Notes under the pieces: model-generated | Told to the model about the DNA's origin: nothing | The model's database searches: none | Seen by the model: only the letters and a program-made list of their open reading frames with translations | Translations under genes and position numbers: made by a program | Part shown: positions 25,430 to 32,889 of the stretch, piece after piece | Layout: every line of letters begins with the position of its first letter | How positions within the stretch are numbered: the first letter of the stretch is position 1 | Origin: Pseudomonas pisciculturae | Lineage (GTDB): Bacteria; Pseudomonadota; Gammaproteobacteria; Pseudomonadales; Pseudomonadaceae | Length of the DNA: 64,000 nucleotides | Reading direction: 5' to 3' | NCBI RefSeq assembly: GCF_015461805.1 | Contig: NZ_JACVZE010000010.1 | Location: forward strand, 62,001-126,000

Positions 25430-26361
25430 GCAAACACCCGTTGAACGACCCGGTGGCCGAGGAGGCCATCGGTTGGCTGGTGCAGCTCCAGTCCGGTGAT
25501 TTCACCCCTGCGCAACAGGATGCGCTGGACGAATGGCGCAGCACCTCGGCTCATCATCGCCAGGTGTACCAGCAACTCATCGCCGGCCTCGATCAGCTCA
25601 AGGCCTCGCCGTGGCGCGGCCGTTCAAGCGCGCAGCTGTTACGCAGCCTGGAACAGCCCAACAGCCGTCGCGCCTTTCTGCGCACCAGCCTGTGTGCCGT
25701 AGGGCTGGCGGCGGGGGTAGGGTGGGTGTCGCGGTTTGAAGAAGCGGGGCAAACCTACGCCACCGGCACCGCTGAGCGGCGTACCTGGCAACTGGCCGAT
25801 GGCAGCACCCTCAAGCTCAACGCCCGCAGCCAGGTGCTGTCGCAACCATCAGCCGAGCCGCACAGCCTGCAATTACGTGCCGGTGAAATGCTGGTGAATG
25901 CGCTGCGCCCGTTACAGGTCGACACCCGAGCGGGTCGCATTAGCACCACCCGTGGGCGGCTGATGCTGAGCGAGCAGGGCAGTGCTATGCGTTTGGTCAC
26001 CCTGGACGCTGACGCTATGCTGCACTTCGAAGGCGGCACCCAGCAACGCATCGCCATGCACCAAAGTACGCTGTTCGATCACCAGCGCATCCTCACCCAA
26101 GTGCCCATGGCCGCGACCGAAACCGCCTGGCTCGACGGCTGGCTGGTGGTGCGTAACCAGACGCTGGCCACGGTGGTGGATGCGATTCGGCCGTATCGCA
26201 GTGGCATTGTGCGGTTGGATGCCAGGGTGGCGGGGTTGCGCGTGACAGGCCGCTTTCCGTTGGATGATGCGCGCCAGACGCTGGAGGCACTGGAGCAGAG
26301 CTTGCCGATCACAGTTCGCCAGTGGGGGGATGTGGTTGTGTTGATTGGAGCGCGAGCTTAA
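25426..26361 (+). CDS. FecR-family anti-sigma/transmembrane sensor
   Basis: 311 aa starting at a GTG that overlaps the sigma stop. The cytoplasmic N-terminal part (AIGWLVQLQSGDFTPAQQDALDEW, in two pieces) is the anti-sigma domain. A single membrane segment lies at about residues 80-98 (LRTSLCAVGLAAGVGWV), followed by the periplasmic FecR domain (TAERRTWQLADGSTLKLNAR) and a C-terminal secretin/TonB-like segment that would contact an STN domain. It is full length. The partner receptor is not adjacent. Confidence 0.9.
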   Translation: MSKHPLNDPVAEEAIGWLVQLQSGDFTPAQQDALDEWRSTSAHHRQVYQQLIAGLDQLKASPWRGRSSAQLLRSLEQPNSRRAFLRTSLCAVGLAAGVGWVSRFEEAGQTYATGTAERRTWQLADGSTLKLNARSQVLSQPSAEPHSLQLRAGEMLVNALRPLQVDTRAGRISTTRGRLMLSEQGSAMRLVTLDADAMLHFEGGTQQRIAMHQSTLFDHQRILTQVPMAATETAWLDGWLVVRNQTLATVVDAIRPYRSGIVRLDARVAGLRVTGRFPLDDARQTLEALEQSLPITVRQWGDVVVLIGARA

Positions 26362-26376
26362 GGCACAGAGACCACT

Positions 26377-26467
26377 TGTGGGAGGGGCTTGCTCCCGATA
26401 GCGGTGTATCAGCCAATGCTTGTGTTGACTGACCCAGCGCCATCGGGGGCAAGCCCCTCCCACATTT
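26377..26467. repeat. BIME (inverted REP pair)
   Basis: TTGTGGGAGGGGCTTGCTCC on the left and GGGGGCAAGCCCCTCCCACA on the right form an inverted REP pair. It lies between the convergent fecR-like and ppk2 genes, in a gap of 254 bases that holds little else. Confidence 0.85.
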
Positions 26468-26509
26468 GGATCTGGCCAGGCTCAGGAGATAGGTACACCG
26501 CCAAGCCCA

Positions 26510-26601
26510 TGTGGGAGGGGCTTGCCCCCGATGGCGGTGGGTCAGCTTGCACAGGTGGTGGCTGAGCCACAGCTATCGTGGGCAAGCCCACTTTCACATT
26601 T
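26510..26601. repeat. BIME (inverted REP pair)
   Basis: A second inverted REP pair in the same convergent gap (ATGTGGGAGGGGCTTGCCCC on the left, GGGCAAGCCCACTTTCACAT on the right). The right unit is diverged, so the pair looks older than its neighbour. Confidence 0.8.
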
Positions 26602-26615
26602 GGATTTGGTTGGGA

Positions 26616-27569
26616 TCAGTAGAGCTGCGGCACGATCAGTTCCGGCGGCGTGGGGCTGCGCGAATATTCCTCGTGCCGCACGCGTTGGGGCAGCTCGATC
26701 ACCGGCAACTCCACTTCTTCATAGGGCATCTGCCCCAGCAGGTGGTTGATGCAGTTGAGTCGGGCCTTCTTCTTGTCGTCGGCCTGCACCACCCACCACG
26801 GTGCTTCGGCGATGTGGGTGCGGTCTAGCATGATTTCCTTGGCCTTGGTGTAGGCCTCCCAGCGCCGGCGGGATTCGAGGTCCATGGGGCTGAGCTTCCA
26901 CTGTTTGAGCGGGTCGTGGATGCGGCTCAAAAAGCGCAAGTGTTGCTCCTGGTCGGAAATGGAGAACCAGTATTTGATCAGTTGTATGCCGGAGCGGGCC
27001 AACATGCGCTCGAATTCCGGCACGGTTCGAAAAAACTCTTCGTACTGGTCGTCATTGCAAAAGCCCATGACTTGCTCAACGCCTGCGCGGTTATACCAAC
27101 TGCGGTCGAACAGCACGATTTCACCAGCGGCCGGCAGGTGCGACACATAACGCTGGAAGTACCACTGGGTCTGTTCACGGTCATTGGGAGCGGGCAGGGC
27201 GGCCACCCGGCACACTCGCGGGTTGAGACGTTGTGTGATGCGTTTGATCACGCCGCCTTTACCCGCAGCATCGCGGCCCTCGAAAAGGATCACCACTTTA
27301 TGGCCGGTCTTGACCACCCAGCTCTGCAATTTCACCAATTCGCCCTGCAAGCGGAACAGCTCGCTGAAATAAATCCGGCGGGCAGCTTTTTCGGGGCTTT
27401 CACCGACGTGGTCATCAAACAGCGCGTTGAGGTCATGCCCGTCTTCAGACAGTTCCAGTTCCAGCTCTTCATCGCTGTGATCCAGCAATTCGCGGTGGAT
27501 GCGTTGCATCAAGGCGTCTTCTACTGAGGACATGGGTGCCGCTCGCGTGGGGGGAGATGGCAAATTCAT
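26616..27569 (-). CDS. ppk2: Polyphosphate kinase 2 (PPK2 family)
   Basis: 317 aa cytoplasmic kinase that transfers phosphate between polyphosphate and nucleotides. Walker A is GRDAAGKGG at 98-106, the Walker B segment FDRSWYNR is at 154-161, and a lid-like basic segment (LESRRRWEAYTKAKE) follows. The single PPK2 domain and length fit the class I group. The start at 27569 has no clear ribosome site; an ATG at 27533 is an alternative. It is divergent from pstSCAB, which suits joint control by phosphate supply. Confidence 0.9.
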   Translation of the reverse strand: MNLPSPPTRAAPMSSVEDALMQRIHRELLDHSDEELELELSEDGHDLNALFDDHVGESPEKAARRIYFSELFRLQGELVKLQSWVVKTGHKVVILFEGRDAAGKGGVIKRITQRLNPRVCRVAALPAPNDREQTQWYFQRYVSHLPAAGEIVLFDRSWYNRAGVEQVMGFCNDDQYEEFFRTVPEFERMLARSGIQLIKYWFSISDQEQHLRFLSRIHDPLKQWKLSPMDLESRRRWEAYTKAKEIMLDRTHIAEAPWWVVQADDKKKARLNCINHLLGQMPYEEVELPVIELPQRVRHEEYSRSPTPPELIVPQLY

Positions 27570-27652
27570 AGACGCAATTTGTTACCAACCAATGACATCA
27601 AAAGGCCTGTTCGAGGGGGTGGAAGAGGCAAACGCGGCAATTTGCCATTCCA

Positions 27653-27670
27653 CGTTCATAAAAGCGTAAC
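27653..27670 (+). promoter_or_regulatory. Possible degenerate Pho box upstream of pstS
   Basis: CGTTCAT-AAAA-GCGTAAC resembles the PhoB site CTGTCAT-N4-CTGTCAC, matching 5 and 4 of 7 positions in the two half-sites. It lies 50 bases before pstS, in the gap shared with ppk2. Location supports it; the match itself is weak. Confidence 0.35.
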
Positions 27671-27719
27671 AAGAATGTTGCAGAGTGCCCGAGCCCGAAA
27701 TTCACAAGGATTTTCCTGA

Positions 27720-28748
27720 ATGAAACGTCTGATGAAGTCTGCTGCACTCGCCGTTGCGGTTTCTCTTAGTGCCACTTCGGTGTTTGCTGCCGAAAGCATC
27801 CGCCTGACCGGCTCCGGCGCAAGTTTCCCGGCTCCGATCTACCTCACCTGGTTCAAGGATTTCAGCAAGAAAACCGAAGGTGTCACCGTTGACTACCAAT
27901 CCAAGGGTAGCGGCGCAGGTGTGCAGGACTTCCTGAACAAGACCGTTGATTTCGCCGCCAGCGACTCGGCCATGAAAGACGAAGACATTGCCAAGGTGGC
28001 CGAAGGCGCTCAGTTGCTGCCGATGACCGCTGGCGAAATCGTGCTGGCCTACAACCTGCCGGGTAGCCCTAAGGGTTTGAAGCTGCCGCGTGATGTTTAC
28101 TCGAACATCTTCCTGGGCAAGATCACCAAGTGGAATGACCCGCAGATCGTCGCCGCCAACCCAGGCATCAAACTGACCGACATGCCGATCACTGTGGTCG
28201 TACGTGCTGACTCCAGCGGTACCACTGCCGTGTTCACCAAGCACTTGGCGGCCATCAATGCCGAATTCAAGACTGCACTGGGCGAAGGCAACACCGTCAA
28301 CTGGCCTGCCACTGACAAATTCATCAAATCGCCGAAAAACGACGGTGTAACCGCCACCGTGCGCCAGACCCCGGGCGCCATCGGCTACATCGAGTATGGC
28401 TTCGCCAAACTGGCCAAGGTCGACTTCGCCGAGCTGCAAAACAAGGCCGGTCACTACGTCGTGCCTAACGCCGAAAGCGGTGCCGAAGCACTGGCTGCTG
28501 TCACCATGCCGGAAAACCTGATCGCCTGGCTGCCAGACCCGGCCGGTGCCAAGTCCTACCCGATCACCACCTACACCTGGATGATCTTCCGCAAGGACAA
28601 CGGCAACCCAGCCAAGGCCAAGGCCATGCGTGAAATGGTCGAGTACAGCTTGACCGAAGGTCAGAAAATCGCTGACTCGATGGGCTACATCCCGCTGCCT
28701 AAGTCGGTAGTCGACCAGGTTCGCAAAGCGTCCGCCAACATCCAGTAA
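27720..28748 (+). CDS. pstS: Phosphate ABC transporter, periplasmic binding protein PstS
   Basis: 342 aa. The signal peptide ends at TSVFA (about residue 23). The mature N terminus IRLTGSGASFPAPIYLTWF and the phosphate-binding segments KGSGAGVQDF, DFAASDSAM and RADSSGTTAVF are characteristic of PstS. AAGGA precedes the ATG. It is the first gene of a pstSCAB operon. Base composition and codon use look like a highly expressed gene. Confidence 0.96.
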   Translation: MKRLMKSAALAVAVSLSATSVFAAESIRLTGSGASFPAPIYLTWFKDFSKKTEGVTVDYQSKGSGAGVQDFLNKTVDFAASDSAMKDEDIAKVAEGAQLLPMTAGEIVLAYNLPGSPKGLKLPRDVYSNIFLGKITKWNDPQIVAANPGIKLTDMPITVVVRADSSGTTAVFTKHLAAINAEFKTALGEGNTVNWPATDKFIKSPKNDGVTATVRQTPGAIGYIEYGFAKLAKVDFAELQNKAGHYVVPNAESGAEALAAVTMPENLIAWLPDPAGAKSYPITTYTWMIFRKDNGNPAKAKAMREMVEYSLTEGQKIADSMGYIPLPKSVVDQVRKASANIQ

Positions 28749-28764
28749 GGCTCGCGAGACCTCC

Positions 28765-28792
28765 TTCGGCGTGCGCTGCCCGCCACGCCGAA
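28765..28792 (+). terminator. Intercistronic hairpin between pstS and pstC
   Basis: Perfect 9-bp stem, TTCGGCGTG (28765-28773) against CACGCCGAA (28784-28792), loop of ten, no T run. Such a hairpin probably attenuates transcription or stabilises the pstS message, giving more binding protein than membrane components. Confidence 0.6.
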
Positions 28793-28822
28793 CGAGTTTC
28801 CCCCCTGTTCCGGAATTAGCCC

Positions 28823-29791
28823 ATGAACACACCTTTTGTCGTACCGGTTAACCCGGATTCTGCTTGCCGACCACCGTCTACCAAAGACTTCCTGGTTGAT
28901 CGCACCTTCCGTGGGCTTGCACGCATTGGCGTGGTGCTGGTGCTGGCGCTGGTCTTCGCGCTGGTTTTCGAAGTAGGGCGCAAGGCACTTCCCGGCATGG
29001 AAAAACATGGCCTGGACGTGATTTTTGGTAGCGTCTGGGACGTTAACCAAGGCAAGTACGGCATTCTGCCGGCGATTTGGGGCACGCTTTACAGTGCTTT
29101 CATCGCACTGCTGATCGCAGGCTTTTTCGGCGTCAGCATGGCGATCTTCCTCACCCAAGACTTTTTGCCAGCAAAACTGGCGGCGGTGTTTCGCACCATC
29201 GTCGAATTGCTCGCTGCCATCCCCAGCGTCGTCTACGGCCTGTGGGGTATCTATGTGGTGATCCCGGCCATCCGCCCGCTCACCGCGTGGCTGAACACTG
29301 AACTGGGCTGGATTCCTTTTTTCGGCACGTCCCTGAGCGGGCCGGGCTTGCTGCCAGCAGCGCTGGTACTGGCCATCATGATTCTGCCGACCATTGCCGC
29401 GGTTTCCCAGGACGCCCTTACGGCAGTCCCGATGAAAACCAAGCAGGCGGCCTACGGCATGGGCACTACCCACTGGGAAGCGATTCTCAAGGTGATGGTG
29501 CCGTCTGCGGCCACCGGCATCTTCGGCTCCCTTGTGCTGGGCCTGGGACGTGCACTGGGTGAAACCATGGCCCTGGCCATGCTGGTGGGCAACGCCAACA
29601 ACATCTCACTGTCGCTGTTTGCTCCGGCCAACACCCTGGCGGCCTTGCTGGCGCTGAACTTCCCCGAAGCCGGCCCGACCGAGATCGAGGTATTGATGTA
29701 CGCCGCACTGGTGCTGATGTTTATCACGCTGCTGGTGAACGTCCTCGGCTCGATGATCATGCTCTACGCCCAGCGGGGTAACAAACAATGA
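28823..29791 (+). CDS. pstC: Phosphate ABC transporter permease PstC
   Basis: 322 aa inner-membrane protein with about six membrane helices. RTFRGLARIGVVLVLALVF forms the first helix. The ATPase-contact loop is KQAAYGMGTTHWEAILKVMV, followed by LGLGRALGETMALAMLVGN, typical of PstC. Its stop overlaps the pstA start (ATGA). Confidence 0.94.
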   Translation: MNTPFVVPVNPDSACRPPSTKDFLVDRTFRGLARIGVVLVLALVFALVFEVGRKALPGMEKHGLDVIFGSVWDVNQGKYGILPAIWGTLYSAFIALLIAGFFGVSMAIFLTQDFLPAKLAAVFRTIVELLAAIPSVVYGLWGIYVVIPAIRPLTAWLNTELGWIPFFGTSLSGPGLLPAALVLAIMILPTIAAVSQDALTAVPMKTKQAAYGMGTTHWEAILKVMVPSAATGIFGSLVLGLGRALGETMALAMLVGNANNISLSLFAPANTLAALLALNFPEAGPTEIEVLMYAALVLMFITLLVNVLGSMIMLYAQRGNKQ

Positions 29792-30681
29792 CTAACCTGA
29801 ACTCCCCCATCACGGCCATGCCGAGCTTGCAGCGCAAGTTCGAAGGCCGCGCCCTGCGCAGCCTGGTGCTGACCACGCTGGTGTGGGCTGGCGCAGTACT
29901 GGCCAGCGTGCCATTGATTTCTGTGCTGTACATGCTGATCACCCGTGGCGGTGCACGCCTGAGCCTGGAAGTGTTCACCGAACTGCCCCCGACTGGTTTC
30001 GAGACCGGCGGTGGCTTCGGTAACGCCATGGCCGGTACTTTTGTGATGGTCGGCATCGCAGCCGCTATCGCAGTGCCCGTAGGCATCATGGCCGCGATCT
30101 TCCTGGCCGAGTTGGGCCCCGACAGCAAGCTGGCCAACGCCGCACGGTTTGCCGCCAAGATGCTCACCGGCTTGCCGTCGATCCTGGCAGGTGTATTTGC
30201 CTACGCTCTGGTCGTGATGACCACCGGCACCTACTCGGCCCCGGCCGGTGGCGTGGCGCTGGCGGTACTGATGCTGCCCATCGTGGTGCTGACGGCCGAA
30301 GAGTCGATGCGCATGGTGCCCAAGATCATGAAGGACGCCGCCTACGGCATGGGTTGCACCCGCTCCCAGGTGATCTGGAAGATCGTGTTGCCCACCGGCA
30401 TGCCGGCGATCCTCACCGGCGTGATGCTCGCTGTAGCACGTGCCGCGGGCGAAACCGCACCGTTGCTGTTTACCGCCTTGTTCAGCAACTACTGGATCTA
30501 CCACGACGGCAGCCTGGCGGTGATGAACCCGACCGCCTCCCTGGCCGTGCTGATCTACAACTTCTCCGGCATGCCGTTCGACAACCAGCTTGAGCTCGCA
30601 TGGGCGGCCTCGTTGGTGCTGGTAATGATCGTGCTGGTCGTGAATATCGTGAGCCGTATTTTCGGCAAGCCCAAGTATTAA
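29788..30681 (+). CDS. pstA: Phosphate ABC transporter permease PstA
   Basis: 297 aa inner-membrane partner of PstC with about six helices. The loop DAAYGMGCTRSQVIWKIVLP and the segment ARAAGETAPLLFTALFSN are standard PstA features. It is translationally coupled to pstC by the ATGA overlap and is followed after 19 bases by pstB. Confidence 0.94.
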   Translation: MTNLNSPITAMPSLQRKFEGRALRSLVLTTLVWAGAVLASVPLISVLYMLITRGGARLSLEVFTELPPTGFETGGGFGNAMAGTFVMVGIAAAIAVPVGIMAAIFLAELGPDSKLANAARFAAKMLTGLPSILAGVFAYALVVMTTGTYSAPAGGVALAVLMLPIVVLTAEESMRMVPKIMKDAAYGMGCTRSQVIWKIVLPTGMPAILTGVMLAVARAAGETAPLLFTALFSNYWIYHDGSLAVMNPTASLAVLIYNFSGMPFDNQLELAWAASLVLVMIVLVVNIVSRIFGKPKY

Positions 30682-30700
30682 GAACGGGAGCACCTGAACT

Positions 30701-31519
30701 TTGAACGTATCTACTGCGCAAATTGCCCGTCCGTTTGTTACCGAGTCGCCTGTGGTCATGGACTGCAAACTGGACAAGATTTTCTACGGTAACTTCCTGG
30801 CTGTACGTGACAGCCATGTGCCGATCGAAAAGAACAAAATCACCGGCTTTATCGGCCCGTCCGGCTGCGGCAAAAGTACTGTGCTGCGCAGCCTCAACCG
30901 CATGAACGACCTGGTCAAGGGCTTCCGTTTTGAGGGGCATGTGCATTTCCTCGGGCAGGACGTGTACGGCAAGGGCGTCGACCCGGTAGTGGTGCGCCGC
31001 TACATCGGCATGGTGTTCCAACAGCCCAACCCGTTCTCGATGAGCATTTTCGACAACGTGGCCTTTGGCCTGCGCCTTAATCGCTACAAAGGCGACCTCG
31101 GTGACCGCGTCAAGCACGCCCTGCAAGGCGCCGCGCTGTGGGATGAAGTCAAAGACAAGCTCAAGGTCAGCGGCCTGTCGCTCTCCGGCGGCCAACAGCA
31201 ACGCCTGTGCATCGCCCGCGCTATCGCCACTGAGCCAGAAGTGCTGTTGCTGGACGAACCCTGCTCGGCACTCGACCCTATCGCTACCCGTCGCGTCGAA
31301 GAGCTGATGGTCGAGTTGAAAAAGGACTACACCATCGCCCTGGTGACCCACAACATGCAGCAGGCGATCCGTGTGGCCGATACCACGGCGTTTTTCTCGG
31401 TGGATATTTCCCAGGGCACCCGCACGGGCTACCTGGTGGAGATGGGGCCTACCGCCCAGATCTTTGAAAACCCACGGGAACAAATGACCGGGGACTACAT
31501 CAGCGGCAAGTTCAGCTGA
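30701..31519 (+). CDS. pstB: Phosphate ABC transporter ATPase PstB
   Basis: 272 aa ABC ATPase. Walker A GPSGCGKST is at 52-60, the signature is LSGGQQQR, Walker B is VLLLDEPCSALD and the switch His is in LVTHNMQQA. The start is a TTG preceded by GGGAG ten bases earlier; an in-frame ATG 19 codons in is less likely because PstB proteins keep this N-terminal length. No phoU follows, unlike the usual pst operon. Confidence 0.95.
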   Translation: MNVSTAQIARPFVTESPVVMDCKLDKIFYGNFLAVRDSHVPIEKNKITGFIGPSGCGKSTVLRSLNRMNDLVKGFRFEGHVHFLGQDVYGKGVDPVVVRRYIGMVFQQPNPFSMSIFDNVAFGLRLNRYKGDLGDRVKHALQGAALWDEVKDKLKVSGLSLSGGQQQRLCIARAIATEPEVLLLDEPCSALDPIATRRVEELMVELKKDYTIALVTHNMQQAIRVADTTAFFSVDISQGTRTGYLVEMGPTAQIFENPREQMTGDYISGKFS

Positions 31520-31550
31520 TTGACCTATGCACCGTTTTTCAGGATTGCCA

Positions 31551-32249
31551 ATGACTGCAACACGTCGTCTTGATCTGGGCGCGATTGAGCGCGCCCTGCG
31601 TGAGGTGCAGAGCCGTTTTACTGCGCTCAGCCGCGACTTTGACGAGCCGCGCGACCCTCTGACCGACGAGGTGTTGCAGAATGTGCTTGATGGTTATGCC
31701 CTGATTGACGAGTATGTCGCGCGGGGTGTGGACCTGTTTGATCTTCAGCAACTGAACCTGATGCTGGAAATCAACGCCACCGTGCTCTGCGGCAAAGACC
31801 CGGTGCGTCGGCAAGAATACGCCCAGCACCTGGCGGCGACAGAGCAACACTTTTTCAACAATGTGGAAGGCGGCATCAAGGATCTGCACAGCTGGTACTG
31901 CAAGCACCACGGTGAATCGGTGTGGAAGCGTGCCGCCGGCGTGTACGTGCGGGTGCTCAGCAAGCCGCAGCTGTTTATCGAAGGCAATCACCGCAGTGGC
32001 TCGCTGATCGTGAGCTACCTGCTGATGCGCGAGGGGCTGGCGCCGTTTGTGCTGACATTGGCCAACGCCGAGGGTTACTTCAACCCGTCTTCGGTTATTC
32101 GCAACTCCGCTAAACATGGTGTGAAGGCTTTGTACGAATTGCCCAAGATCAAAAAGAAGTACGCCGCTTTCCTGGAAGATAACGCCGCTGACCCGGCGCA
32201 ATTTTTCCTTGGGGACACACAGGCCCCTGTTTACCAGAGTGGCTACTGA
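31551..32249 (+). CDS. Fic-like protein of unknown function downstream of pstB
   Basis: 232 aa, all-helical by appearance. The segment FIEGNHRSGS (about residues 142-151) looks like the Fic core HPFxxGNGRxxR, but the catalytic His is missing and Gly-Asn-His-Arg replaces Gly-Asn-Gly-Arg. AMP-transfer activity is therefore uncertain. The ATG at 31551 has AGGA seven bases upstream and is preferred to an ATG at 31527. It lies between pstB and an HAD gene, whose ATG shares one base with its stop. I do not know its function; context suggests a phosphate-starvation role. Confidence 0.65.
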   Translation: MTATRRLDLGAIERALREVQSRFTALSRDFDEPRDPLTDEVLQNVLDGYALIDEYVARGVDLFDLQQLNLMLEINATVLCGKDPVRRQEYAQHLAATEQHFFNNVEGGIKDLHSWYCKHHGESVWKRAAGVYVRVLSKPQLFIEGNHRSGSLIVSYLLMREGLAPFVLTLANAEGYFNPSSVIRNSAKHGVKALYELPKIKKKYAAFLEDNAADPAQFFLGDTQAPVYQSGY

Positions 32250-32842
32250 TGGGAAGGAATCCAGTGCTCGACACCGTAAAGAACGTGCTCAACCCACAGC
32301 GCGTGCGTATTTCATTTGATATCGATGACACCCTGGCCTGCCAGCCGCACCACAGCGCCGCTGAAGAGAGCAAGCTGCCGGAGTGCGTGCACCGCTGGCT
32401 GGGCGAGCCATTGCGCAATGGCACCCGCGCCTTGATCCGTGAGTTGCGTCGCCAAAATTGCAGTATCTGGGTCTATACCTCGTCAGGCCGTACCCCGGCC
32501 TACATCCGCCGCTGGTTGTTGTTGTATGGCATCCACGTCGATGGCGTGGTAAACAGCGTGCGCCACGGCGAGGCCCTTGCGGCGCGCGGGTTGTCGAACG
32601 CACCTTCGAAACTGCCGACAGCGTTTGATATCGACCTGCATGTGGACGACTCCGAAGGCGTGCAGATCGAGGGTCACGACCATGGTTTTCGCGTGGTGGT
32701 AGTGAGCCCGGAAGACGAGCAGTGGGCGCAGAAGGTGCTTGCAGCCGTTGCCCACGTGCAGGCACAGCTTGCCTGGCAGCAACAACCGCGTCGGCACAAG
32801 GTGCCAGCGCCGGTCTATTCGGGCATTACCCTCAACGGCTGA
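32249..32842 (+). CDS. HAD-superfamily protein coupled to the Fic-like gene
   Basis: 197 aa. Motif I ISFDIDDTLAC has both catalytic Asp residues, and WVYTSSGRT fits motif II. IDLHVDDSEGV provides the distal acids, so phosphatase activity is plausible. The start overlaps the previous stop by one base (TGATG). The pair closes the pst transcript. Its substrate is unknown; a protein or nucleotide monophosphate partner for the Fic-like protein is an attractive guess only. Confidence 0.75.
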   Translation: MGRNPVLDTVKNVLNPQRVRISFDIDDTLACQPHHSAAEESKLPECVHRWLGEPLRNGTRALIRELRRQNCSIWVYTSSGRTPAYIRRWLLLYGIHVDGVVNSVRHGEALAARGLSNAPSKLPTAFDIDLHVDDSEGVQIEGHDHGFRVVVVSPEDEQWAQKVLAAVAHVQAQLAWQQQPRRHKVPAPVYSGITLNG

Positions 32843-32889
32843 GTGCTCACCTGTGGCGAGGGAGCTCTGCGTACTTAAGAGGGTGCGAT

